Assembly (NCBI GenBank): GCA_028699795.1
Contig: JAQVTZ010000087.1
Span: forward strand, 1-7,960
Origin: Clostridia bacterium
GTDB taxonomy: Bacteria > Bacillota > Clostridia > Christensenellales > DTU072
Length of the DNA stretch: 7,960 nt
Direction of reading: 5' to 3'
Part shown: positions 1 to 6,426 of the stretch, in pieces
Numbering within the stretch: position 1 is the first letter of the stretch
Layout: the number at the start of each line of letters is the position of its first letter
Translations under genes and position numbers: made by a program
Notes under the pieces: generated by a model
Seen by the model: the letters and a program-made list of their open reading frames with translations, nothing else
Database searches by the model: none
What the model was told of the DNA's origin: nothing

Positions 1-1014
1 GGTGTCAATGCGCCTAAAATTGAATCCCCCTTAGGTTCTTATGGAAGAATGCGCGAGCAATCCAAAGGCAAGGATACCACCATAGGACACTGGGAAATCG
101 CGGGCGTTGTCTCTTCCAAACCTTTGCCCACTTATCCCTGCGGTTTTCCGCAAGAAATCATCGAAGAATATAAGAAAAGAACGGGACGCGGTGTGCTTTG
201 CAACAAAGTGTACAGCGGTACCGAAGTCATCAAAGATTACGGGTTGCAACATATGCAAACGGGAGATCTTATTGTGTACACCTCCGCGGACTCGGTGTTC
301 CAAGTAGCCGCGCACGAAGCCGTTGTGCCGATAGACGAACTTTACCGCTATTGTAAAATTGCAAGAGAATTATTGCAAGGCGAACACGCCGTGGGTAGAA
401 TTATCGCAAGACCTTTCGAGGGAGAATACCCCAACTTTAAGCGTACGCCCCGACGACACGACTATTCCCTGCCTCCTCCCCGCGCCACTATGCTAGATTA
501 TATCAAAGCGAAAGGATTGGATGTGTTGGGCGTAGGCAAAATTTCAGATATCTTTGCAGGGAAGGGGGTAACCGAATCTTACCCCATTAAAAATAACAGT
601 AACGGCATGGAAATTACTTTAGAACTTGCGGACAGGGATTTCAAAGGTCTGTGTTTTGTCAACCTTGTGGACTTCGATATGGTTTATGGCCATCGCAACG
701 ATGTTGACGGTTATGCCAAAGCGGTTGCGGACTTCGATGTGCAGTTGGCGGAATTCCTTACCAAAATGAAAACAAACGACATAGTAGTAATTACCGCCGA
801 CCACGGCTGTGACCCCGCAACGCCGAGTACCGACCACTCCAGAGAATATGTGCCTCTCGTCGTATACGGCAAAAAGATTAAGCCAAATATAAATTTGGGT
901 ACGAGGGAAAGTTTTGCCGATACAGCGGCTACCGTGTTGCAAATGCTTGGGGTAGAAGGGAAAACAGACGGCAAAAGCTATCTCAAGGAGGTAAGCAATG
1001 GATTACGGATTTGA
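1..1014 (+). CDS. deoB: Phosphopentomutase, 3' part (5' end outside window)
   Basis: Interconverts ribose-1-phosphate and ribose-5-phosphate (and the deoxy forms) in the cytoplasm, linking nucleoside phosphorolysis to the pentose phosphate pathway. The reading frame is open from base 1. The ATG at 49 is internal, because the codons before it already read as family sequence (...SPLGSYGR). 337 codons are visible; full-length relatives have about 390-400 residues, so roughly 50-60 N-terminal residues, including the first metal-binding Asp, are missing. Seen, in visible-codon numbering: GKDTTIGHWE (23-32), which in the family holds the phosphorylated active-site Thr; the cap region with YSGTEVIKDYG and YTSADSVFQVAAHE (about 71-106); VNLVDFDMVYGHRND (220-234); and the alkaline-phosphatase-superfamily metal motifs TADHGCDP (265-272) and TDHSREY (277-283). 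The tail overlaps cdd by 17 bases, so the two genes are probably co-transcribed. Identification is very secure. Confidence 0.97.
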   Translation, partial: GVNAPKIESPLGSYGRMREQSKGKDTTIGHWEIAGVVSSKPLPTYPCGFPQEIIEEYKKRTGRGVLCNKVYSGTEVIKDYGLQHMQTGDLIVYTSADSVFQVAAHEAVVPIDELYRYCKIARELLQGEHAVGRIIARPFEGEYPNFKRTPRRHDYSLPPPRATMLDYIKAKGLDVLGVGKISDIFAGKGVTESYPIKNNSNGMEITLELADRDFKGLCFVNLVDFDMVYGHRNDVDGYAKAVADFDVQLAEFLTKMKTNDIVVITADHGCDPATPSTDHSREYVPLVVYGKKIKPNINLGTRESFADTAATVLQMLGVEGKTDGKSYLKEVSNGLRI

Positions 1015-1429
1015 TATTAGAGCACTTATAGACAAGGCTTTGGTAGCCCAAAAAGCGGCTTATGTGCCCTACTCGGGGTTTCGTGTGGGCGCAGCCCTTC
1101 TTACAGAAGATGACAAAACTTATACGGGGTGCAACATCGAAAACGCTGCCTATTCCCCCACAAACTGCGCCGAAAGAACGGCGTTCTTTAAGGCCGTATC
1201 AGAGGGGGAAAGAGCATTTAAAGCAATAGCGGTAACAGGCGGAGAAAAAAACGATAAGGGTGTATATTGTTCGCCTTGCGGTGTCTGCCGCCAAGTCATG
1301 CTGGAATTTTGCAATCCCGATACATTTCTCGTGATCCTTGCAAACAGCACCGATGACTATAAAGTATTTAAATTAGCAGAGTTAATACCGTACGCTTTCC
1401 GCAAAACCAATTTAAACACCTCTAAATAG
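998..1429 (+). CDS. cdd: Cytidine deaminase (small, tetrameric type)
   Basis: Zinc enzyme that hydrolytically deaminates cytidine and deoxycytidine to uridine and deoxyuridine in the cytoplasm. The protein has 143 residues, in the usual range for the homotetrameric bacterial form. Seen: the substrate loop YVPYSGFRVGAAL (22-34), GCNIENAAYSPTNCAE (44-59) with zinc ligand Cys57 and catalytic proton-shuttle Glu59, and PCGVC (93-97) with zinc ligands Cys94 and Cys97. A C-terminal LIPYAF matches the family's LLP..F motif. The start at 998 is set by AAGGAGGT at 985-992, five bases upstream and inside the end of deoB. The 17-base overlap with deoB suggests translational coupling. Its product uridine feeds the phosphorylase encoded at 6427. 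All key residues are present. Confidence 0.97.
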   Translation: MDYGFDIRALIDKALVAQKAAYVPYSGFRVGAALLTEDDKTYTGCNIENAAYSPTNCAERTAFFKAVSEGERAFKAIAVTGGEKNDKGVYCSPCGVCRQVMLEFCNPDTFLVILANSTDDYKVFKLAELIPYAFRKTNLNTSK

Positions 1430-1447
1430 AGATGACTAAATAGAGGT
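1418..1447. repeat. Tandem 10-bp repeat nested in an inverted repeat at the cdd stop
   Basis: CTAAATAGAG occurs twice, at 1422-1431 and 1436-1445, separated by ATGA (period 14). The whole is enclosed by perfect 7-bp inverted arms, ACCTCTA (1418-1424) and TAGAGGT (1441-1447). The first copy is also part of a local dyad, CTCTA-AA-TAGAG (1420-1431), and contains the cdd stop codon. No uninterrupted T-run follows directly, although the DNA becomes T-rich from about 1461, so it is a poor match to an intrinsic terminator. It could be a protein-binding site or a small RNA hairpin; no function can be assigned. Confidence 0.5.
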
Positions 1448-1520
1448 ACCCAAATAAGCCTTTTATTCTATTTTCCAATTTTTAGAAACTCATTAAAATA
1501 AAACTTTTCTTCATTTTGCT

Positions 1521-1537
1521 TATACTGACAGTATGAT
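1521..1537 (+). promoter_or_regulatory. Candidate promoter -10 region with overlapping operator-like dyad
   Basis: ATACTG-A-CAGTAT (1522-1534) is a perfect 6+1+6 dyad in the AT-rich gap before the binding-protein gene. It overlaps two -10-like hexamers, TATACT (1521-1526) and TATGAT (1532-1537). No convincing -35 hexamer is visible at 16-18 bp from either one. A dyad over the -10 region is a typical position for a repressor operator, which would suit a nucleoside-inducible transport operon. That role is inference from position and symmetry only; the dyad could also be a weak 5' UTR hairpin. Confidence 0.42.
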
Positions 1538-1559
1538 ATTCAACATCAAAAGGAGGATT

Positions 1560-2678
1560 ATGAAGAAAGTTTTTTATATTGTAGTAGTGTGCGCGCTGCT
1601 TGTTGCTTCGGGGATTAGCCTATGGGCTTGTAAACCTCGCGAAGATACCTATGAAATCGCGCTCGTAACAGATGTAGGCAACATAGACGACAAGTCGTTT
1701 AACGAAGGTTCTTGGAACGGCGTCAAAAAGTATGCCGAAGATAATGGTCTGACTTATGCTTATTACAGACCCACCGAGGACAGTCATCAAGCAAGACTGG
1801 ATGCGATAGGACAAGCGGTTGAAAACAACGCGAAAATTGTAGTCTGCCCGGGATACTTGTTCCAAACCGTAGTGTATGAGGCGCAATCCTTATATCCCGA
1901 AGTATCTTTCTTGTTGTTAGACGGCGAGCCCAACGACGAAAATTTTGCGGCAGAAGAAGGTCCCGACTACCGAACCGACCCCAATGTGCATAATATTATT
2001 TACAAAGAGGAGCAAGCGGGTTTCTTGGCAGGATACGGCGCGGTGATGGACGGCAAAAGAAAATTGGGCTTTATCGGCGGCATGGATGTGCCAGCTGTTA
2101 TTAGGTTCGGTTTCGGCTTCGTACAAGGCGCAGAGCAAGCGGCAACCGAGCTAGAGTTGGAAGACGGAGCGGTAGACATCAATTATTGGTATTCCGATTC
2201 CTTCGAGCCTACCGACCCCATAAGAACCAGAGCTGCCGAATGGTATTCGGGCGGTACTGAGGTAATCTTTGCTTGCGGAGGCAAACTGTATCTGAGCGTA
2301 TTGGAGTCTGCAAAAGCGGCGGGCAAACCGATTATCGGCGTGGATGTAGACCAAAGAGCGGCGATTAACGAAACCAAAGAAAATGTAATCACTTCCGCCG
2401 AGAAAAAGTTGACGGAATCCGTTATCATAGCGCTTACCGCGTATTATGAAAACGAAGGAGCATGGAACGAAACCCAATCTGGCAAAACGGCGCTTCTCGG
2501 CGCGGCAGAGGGTGCAGTAGGTCTTCCCACTTCCGAAGACTCTTGGGGCTTTACCGAGTTTACGGTAGAAGAATATAAAGATGTTTTCGACAAGTTGGTA
2601 GACGGCACAATTGATGTAGACGACAGTATCGCGAATATGCCCGCAACCACGAAAGTAACAGTAAACGAAATCAGCTAA
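1560..2678 (+). CDS. BMP/PnrA-family nucleoside-binding lipoprotein
   Basis: Extracellular substrate-binding subunit of an ABC importer, predicted to be lipid-anchored and to capture nucleosides. It has 372 residues from the ATG at 1560. An in-frame ATG at 1533 is rejected: it has no ribosome site, whereas AAGGAGG at 1550-1556 lies just before 1560, and only this start gives a proper signal peptide (KK, then a hydrophobic run to residue 23). The lipobox is LWAC with Cys24 as the anchor; Trp at -2 is unusual. BMP-domain motifs: VTDVGNIDDKSFNEGSWNG (36-54), KEEQAGFLAGYGAV (149-162), GFIGGMDVPAVIRFGFGFVQG (170-190), ACGGKLYLSVLESAK (238-252) and GVDVDQ (260-265). Substrate is inferred from the family (PnrA, YufN/BmpA types) and from adjacent cdd, deoB and phosphorylase genes. 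A terminator-like hairpin follows directly. Confidence 0.93.
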   Translation: MKKVFYIVVVCALLVASGISLWACKPREDTYEIALVTDVGNIDDKSFNEGSWNGVKKYAEDNGLTYAYYRPTEDSHQARLDAIGQAVENNAKIVVCPGYLFQTVVYEAQSLYPEVSFLLLDGEPNDENFAAEEGPDYRTDPNVHNIIYKEEQAGFLAGYGAVMDGKRKLGFIGGMDVPAVIRFGFGFVQGAEQAATELELEDGAVDINYWYSDSFEPTDPIRTRAAEWYSGGTEVIFACGGKLYLSVLESAKAAGKPIIGVDVDQRAAINETKENVITSAEKKLTESVIIALTAYYENEGAWNETQSGKTALLGAAEGAVGLPTSEDSWGFTEFTVEEYKDVFDKLVDGTIDVDDSIANMPATTKVTVNEIS

Positions 2679-2697
2679 ATCATTGAATAGAGAAAGG

Positions 2698-2736
2698 TTG
2701 CCGCATTTTAAATGCGGCAATCTTTTCTTCTTTATT
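2698..2736 (+). terminator. Intrinsic terminator / attenuator between binding protein and transporter
   Basis: TTGCCGCAT (2698-2706) pairs perfectly with ATGCGGCAA (2712-2720) around the 5-base loop TTTAA; two A-T pairs can extend the stem further inward. It is followed at once by the pyrimidine-rich tract TCTTTTCTTCTTTATT (2721-2736). This is the standard layout of a Rho-independent terminator. It sits 19 bases after the lipoprotein stop and 11 bases before the ATPase start, inside what must otherwise be one transport operon. Partial readthrough would give more binding protein than membrane components, a common arrangement for ABC importers. The hairpin is directly visible; the attenuation role is inferred. 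Confidence 0.85.
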
Positions 2737-2747
2737 AGGGTGCCAAT

Positions 2748-4301
2748 ATGAGCGATTATGTGGTGGAAATGCTCCATATCACAAAAGATTTCCCCGGGGT
2801 CAAAGCAAACGACGATATCACCTTGCAACTCAAGAAAGGTGAAATTCATGCTTTGCTTGGCGAAAACGGCGCCGGCAAATCGACGCTTATGAGTGTGCTT
2901 TTTGGGCTCTATCAGCCGGACGGAGGGCATATCAAAATAAGAGCAAAAGAAGTAAAAATCAACAATCCCAACGATGCCAACGCATTGGGTATCGGCATGG
3001 TGCATCAGCATTTTAAATTAGTAGAAGTCTTTACCGTGCTGGATAATATTATTTTGGGCGCGGAGCCTGCCAAAGCGGGATTTATCCAAAGAAGTGATGC
3101 CAAGAAAAGGCTCGAGAAAATCAGCAAACAATACGGACTCAGGGTAGAACCCGACGCGCTTATTGAAGATATCAGCGTCGGGATGCAACAGAGAGTAGAA
3201 ATCCTTAAAATGCTGTATCGTGAAAATGAAATTTTAATCTTTGACGAACCAACCGCCGTACTCACGCCACAAGAGATTGAAGAGCTCATGGTAATTATGA
3301 GAAATTTTGCGAAAGAGGGAAAGTCAATTCTTTTTATTACGCATAAACTTAACGAAATCATGGCGGTAGCGGACAGGTGCACGGTGCTTCGCAAAGGATG
3401 TCTTGTCGGCACGGTGGAAGTAAAAAACATCACCAAAGAACAGCTATCCAAAATGATGGTAGGCCGCGATATCAATTTTACCGTCAAGAAAAAACAAATC
3501 GGCAAAGGCAACAAAATATTAGAGGTCAAGCATCTTACGATAGCGTCCAGACTGCACAAAAATAACGCCGTAAAAGATGTCAGTTTCGATGTTTACGGCG
3601 GCGAAATCGTCTGTATCGCGGGGATTGACGGCAACGGCCAGACCGAACTTGGATACGGTATTATCGGGCTTGAGAAAGCCGCTTCGGGAGACATCGTTTT
3701 CAAGGGAAAGACTATCACAAAAAGCGCAATCAAAAAAAGAGAAACAGAGGGGTTAAGCCATATCCCTGAAGACAGGCATAAATACGGACTTATTTTGGAT
3801 TATTCCTTAGAAGAAAATCTTGTACTCGCAAGATATCGTCAAAAGGATTTCCAAAAAGGCGGATTTATTCGTTTTAAAAATATAAGAACATACGCCAAAA
3901 AACTCATTGAAAACTACGATATTCGTTGCGGACAGGGTGCCGTTACAAAAGTGAGAAGTATGTCGGGCGGCAATCAGCAAAAAGCCATTGTTGCAAGAGA
4001 AATCGATAAGCAACCCGACTTGTTACTCGCCGTACAGCCTACTAGGGGGTTGGATGTGGGCGCAATAGAGTATATTCACGAAAGATTGGTGGAAGTGAGA
4101 GACAGCGGCCGCGCAGTGCTGCTGATATCACTCGAGTTGGACGAAGTCATGAATGTGCCGGACAGAATATTGGTGATGTATGAGGGCGAAATTGTCGCGG
4201 AGCTTACACCTGAACAAACCACGGTAGAAGAGATGGGACTTTATATGTCGGGCGTAAAAAGACAACCGCGTTTCCGCAAAGCAACCGAGGGACTCCGATG
4301 A
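2748..4301 (+). CDS. Nucleoside ABC transporter ATPase with two nucleotide-binding domains
   Basis: Cytoplasmic ATPase subunit powering the nucleoside importer. It has 517 residues and tandem NBDs like RbsA/MglA and the YufO/NupA type. NBD1 has an intact Walker A, GENGAGKST (38-46), Q-loop Gln87 (VHQHF), a shortened signature SVGMQQR (143-149), Walker B ILIFDEPT (162-169) and H-switch His199 (ITHKL). NBD2 has a degenerate Walker A, GIDGNGQT (292-299, Lys replaced by Gln), a good signature MSGGNQQK (405-412), and Walker B followed by AVQPTRGLD (428-436) with Gln430 in place of the catalytic Glu. This asymmetry is normal in this family: one composite ATP site hydrolyses and the other is impaired. 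The start is preceded by AGGGTG (2737-2742), a weaker ribosome site than most here. The stop overlaps the next gene by ATGA. Confidence 0.95.
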   Translation: MSDYVVEMLHITKDFPGVKANDDITLQLKKGEIHALLGENGAGKSTLMSVLFGLYQPDGGHIKIRAKEVKINNPNDANALGIGMVHQHFKLVEVFTVLDNIILGAEPAKAGFIQRSDAKKRLEKISKQYGLRVEPDALIEDISVGMQQRVEILKMLYRENEILIFDEPTAVLTPQEIEELMVIMRNFAKEGKSILFITHKLNEIMAVADRCTVLRKGCLVGTVEVKNITKEQLSKMMVGRDINFTVKKKQIGKGNKILEVKHLTIASRLHKNNAVKDVSFDVYGGEIVCIAGIDGNGQTELGYGIIGLEKAASGDIVFKGKTITKSAIKKRETEGLSHIPEDRHKYGLILDYSLEENLVLARYRQKDFQKGGFIRFKNIRTYAKKLIENYDIRCGQGAVTKVRSMSGGNQQKAIVAREIDKQPDLLLAVQPTRGLDVGAIEYIHERLVEVRDSGRAVLLISLELDEVMNVPDRILVMYEGEIVAELTPEQTTVEEMGLYMSGVKRQPRFRKATEGLR

Positions 4302-5437
4302 AAAAGAGTAACACAAACATTCTGAAGAACAAAGTTTCCGCCTTTTTTGTTAAATTGCCCGAGAGTCATGCTTTTAGATCAATTATGGCTTCTGTTATTT
4401 CTATCGTAATCGGACTGGTATTTGGGTTTTTTCTTTTGCTGATTCTCAAGCCGGACAGAGCGGGCTGGGGTATCTACAGAATTCTTTTCGGTATTACTGA
4501 TATCAGACGGTTCGCGCGTATGCTGTATTTTGCGGCGCCTATCTTGATGACAGGTCTTGCCGTGGGCGTGGCGTTCAAGACAGGATTATTTAATATAGGC
4601 GCGTCGGGACAGTATACTTTGGGGTCTTTCTTTGCCCTGTATACCGCGATGATATGGCAATGGCCATGGTATTTAGCCATTCTTGCCGCAATGGCAGGCG
4701 GCGCAATTTGGGGCGCGTTGCCCGGTCTGTTCAAAGCGTTTTTCAATGTCCATGAGGTAATTTCTTCCATTATGTTCAATTGGATAGGAATGTATTTGGT
4801 CAATTTATTAAGTATCAACACGCCCGCTATGCTGGACCGTTTGGTAGGCAACCGTACGATGATTCTTGTTAACGCCAATCCCTCCGCCGTAATACCCAAA
4901 TGGGGACTGGATGTGGCGTTTCAATCCAATTTCATGAACATCGCCATATTTCTTGCAATCATTTATGCGGTAATCATGTATATTGTGCTTAATCGAACCA
5001 CTTTCGGCTATGAATTAAAGGCATGCGGTTTTAACCGTCACGCAAGCCAAAACGCGGGCATCAATGCAAAAAGGAATATTATTGTTGCGATGGTGATTTC
5101 AGGCGCTTTGGCGGGGGTAGGCGGCGGTTTATATTATTTAAGCGGCATCGGTCAATATTTGGTAGAAAGAAGTTTGCTGATGGCGGGTTTTAACGGGATA
5201 CCCGTTGCGCTTTTGGGTGCTTCCAACCCAATCGGCATTATTTTTTCGGCATTATTTATCTCTTATCTGCAAGTCGGAGGGGACTCGTTGCAGCCTGTTT
5301 TTGCCAAAGAAACCATCGATGTCATTATTTCCGTCATCATTTATATGAGCGCGCTTTCGCTTATCGTAAAAACCGTAATCGCATCCATTCTAAAAAGGGG
5401 CAGCATAAAGAAACACGCAAAAGAGGAAAAACAATGA
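4298..5437 (+). CDS. Nucleoside ABC transporter permease, first subunit (BPD_transp_2 family)
   Basis: Integral membrane subunit forming half of the nucleoside channel. It has 379 residues, with a charged cytoplasmic N-terminus and about eight to ten hydrophobic segments (roughly 28-50, 74-118, 123-147, 154-173, 211-231, 260-285, 294-327 and 340-363). Family motifs: GVAFKTGLFNIGASGQYTLG (90-109), VHEVISSIMFNWIG (151-164), the cytoplasmic coupling segment FGYELKACGFNRHASQNAGIN (236-256), and GFNGIPVALLGASNPIG (298-313). It matches the YufP/NupB type and pairs with the second permease just downstream. The start overlaps the ATPase stop (ATGA at 4298-4301) with GAGGGA at 4287-4292 as ribosome site, implying coupled translation. 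The tail is lysine-rich (KRGSIKKHAKEEK). Confidence 0.93.
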   Translation: MKKSNTNILKNKVSAFFVKLPESHAFRSIMASVISIVIGLVFGFFLLLILKPDRAGWGIYRILFGITDIRRFARMLYFAAPILMTGLAVGVAFKTGLFNIGASGQYTLGSFFALYTAMIWQWPWYLAILAAMAGGAIWGALPGLFKAFFNVHEVISSIMFNWIGMYLVNLLSINTPAMLDRLVGNRTMILVNANPSAVIPKWGLDVAFQSNFMNIAIFLAIIYAVIMYIVLNRTTFGYELKACGFNRHASQNAGINAKRNIIVAMVISGALAGVGGGLYYLSGIGQYLVERSLLMAGFNGIPVALLGASNPIGIIFSALFISYLQVGGDSLQPVFAKETIDVIISVIIYMSALSLIVKTVIASILKRGSIKKHAKEEKQ

Positions 5438-6423
5438 ATGTACTCGGTGATATCCTTAGCCTGACCATCATTTTTACCGTTCCGCTTTTATTGGTGGCGC
5501 TGGGCGGTATGTTTTCGGAGCGTAGCGGTGTCGTCAATATCGCCTTGGAAGGCATCATGGTGATTGGGGCGTTGGTCAGTTTTCTTTATATGAGCAAGAT
5601 TCGGGATTCCGCTTTCGCGGCGGCTACTCCCGTACTTGCGACGCTTACGGGCGTAGCGGTTGCGGCAGTCGCAGGCATGGTGTTTGCGTTGCTTTTGGCG
5701 TTCGCCTCTATCCACCTGAAAGCGGACCAGACCATAGGCGGCACCGCGCTGAATATGTTCGCGCCCGCCTTCGCAATTCTACTTACTTGGACAATACAAG
5801 GGCAAGGGCAAACGGCAATCTACACCCCTCCTTGGGCAAGAATTTCTCCCACGGTATTTGGAGCGGATTTGCAGAACTTAAACTTTTTCCAAAGAGTGTT
5901 CTTAAAAGAATTCTTTATTACGACTCCGCTTGCAATCTTCATTCTTATCCTTGTCATCATTGTACTTTATAAAACAAAATTCGGGTTACGGCTGAGGTCG
6001 TGCGGCGAGCATCCGCAAGCGGCCGACAGCGTCGGTGTCAATGTCTACTTTATGCGTTACGCGGGGGTCGGAATTTCGGGCCTGTTGGGCGGGATCGGCG
6101 GCTTTGCGTATGCGCTTGCGGCAGGCGCGGGATTTTCCGCTACCGTGTCGGGTTACGGGTTTTTGGCGCTTGCCGTCATGATTTTCGGCAATTGGAAACC
6201 GTTGAGAATCGTCGGCGCGGCTTCACTGTTCGCCTTTTTTAAAGTCATATCCGCAATGGCTACGGCGATTCCGTTTTTGCCTTCTTTTCAAAAAATTAGC
6301 GGTGGTGAATATATCTATCTTATGGTACCATATGTAGTGACGATGATTGTATTGGCGTTTACCTCCAAGAGGTCGCGCGCGCCGAAAGCCTCGGGGATAC
6401 CCTACGATAAAGGAGCAAGATAA
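5434..6423 (+). CDS. Nucleoside ABC transporter permease, second subunit (BPD_transp_2 family)
   Basis: Partner membrane subunit of the importer. It has 329 residues, with hydrophobic segments at about 7-25, 37-53, 64-91, 104-120, 162-179, 207-230, 240-270 and 293-310. Motifs: MFSERSGVVNIALEGIMVIGA (26-46), which is diagnostic of this half (YufQ/NupC type); ADQTIGGTALNMFAPAFAILLT (97-118); the coupling loop FGLRLRSCGEHPQAADSVGVNV (183-204); and GGIGGFAYALAAGAGFSATVSGYGFLALAVMIFGNW (219-254). The start overlaps the stop of the first permease by ATGA (5434-5437), with AGAGGA at 5422-5427 six bases upstream. Two different permeases, rather than one homodimerising permease, is the usual arrangement in BMP-type nucleoside importers. 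Only three bases separate its stop from the phosphorylase start. Confidence 0.93.
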   Translation: MNVLGDILSLTIIFTVPLLLVALGGMFSERSGVVNIALEGIMVIGALVSFLYMSKIRDSAFAAATPVLATLTGVAVAAVAGMVFALLLAFASIHLKADQTIGGTALNMFAPAFAILLTWTIQGQGQTAIYTPPWARISPTVFGADLQNLNFFQRVFLKEFFITTPLAIFILILVIIVLYKTKFGLRLRSCGEHPQAADSVGVNVYFMRYAGVGISGLLGGIGGFAYALAAGAGFSATVSGYGFLALAVMIFGNWKPLRIVGAASLFAFFKVISAMATAIPFLPSFQKISGGEYIYLMVPYVVTMIVLAFTSKRSRAPKASGIPYDKGAR

Positions 6424-6426
6424 TTT

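Noticed and set aside
1418..1477. Intrinsic terminator after cdd
   Set aside because: The inverted arms are only 7 bp with a 16-base loop, and the T-rich stretch starts about 14 bases after the stem instead of directly after it.
1533..1559. Upstream in-frame ATG for the binding protein (adds nine residues)
   Set aside because: It has no ribosome site, lies within the candidate -10/dyad region, and would put extra charged residues before a signal peptide that is complete from 1560.
2151..3011. 286-codon minus-strand open frame across the end of the lipoprotein gene, the hairpin and the start of the ATPase gene
   Set aside because: It lies opposite two strongly supported genes, crosses the terminator hairpin, and its Cys/Phe/Arg-rich translation shows no family motif.
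3005..3559. 184-codon minus-strand open frame within the ATPase gene
   Set aside because: Fully contained opposite a conserved coding sequence; its Ser/Leu/Ile-rich translation is typical of antisense frames.
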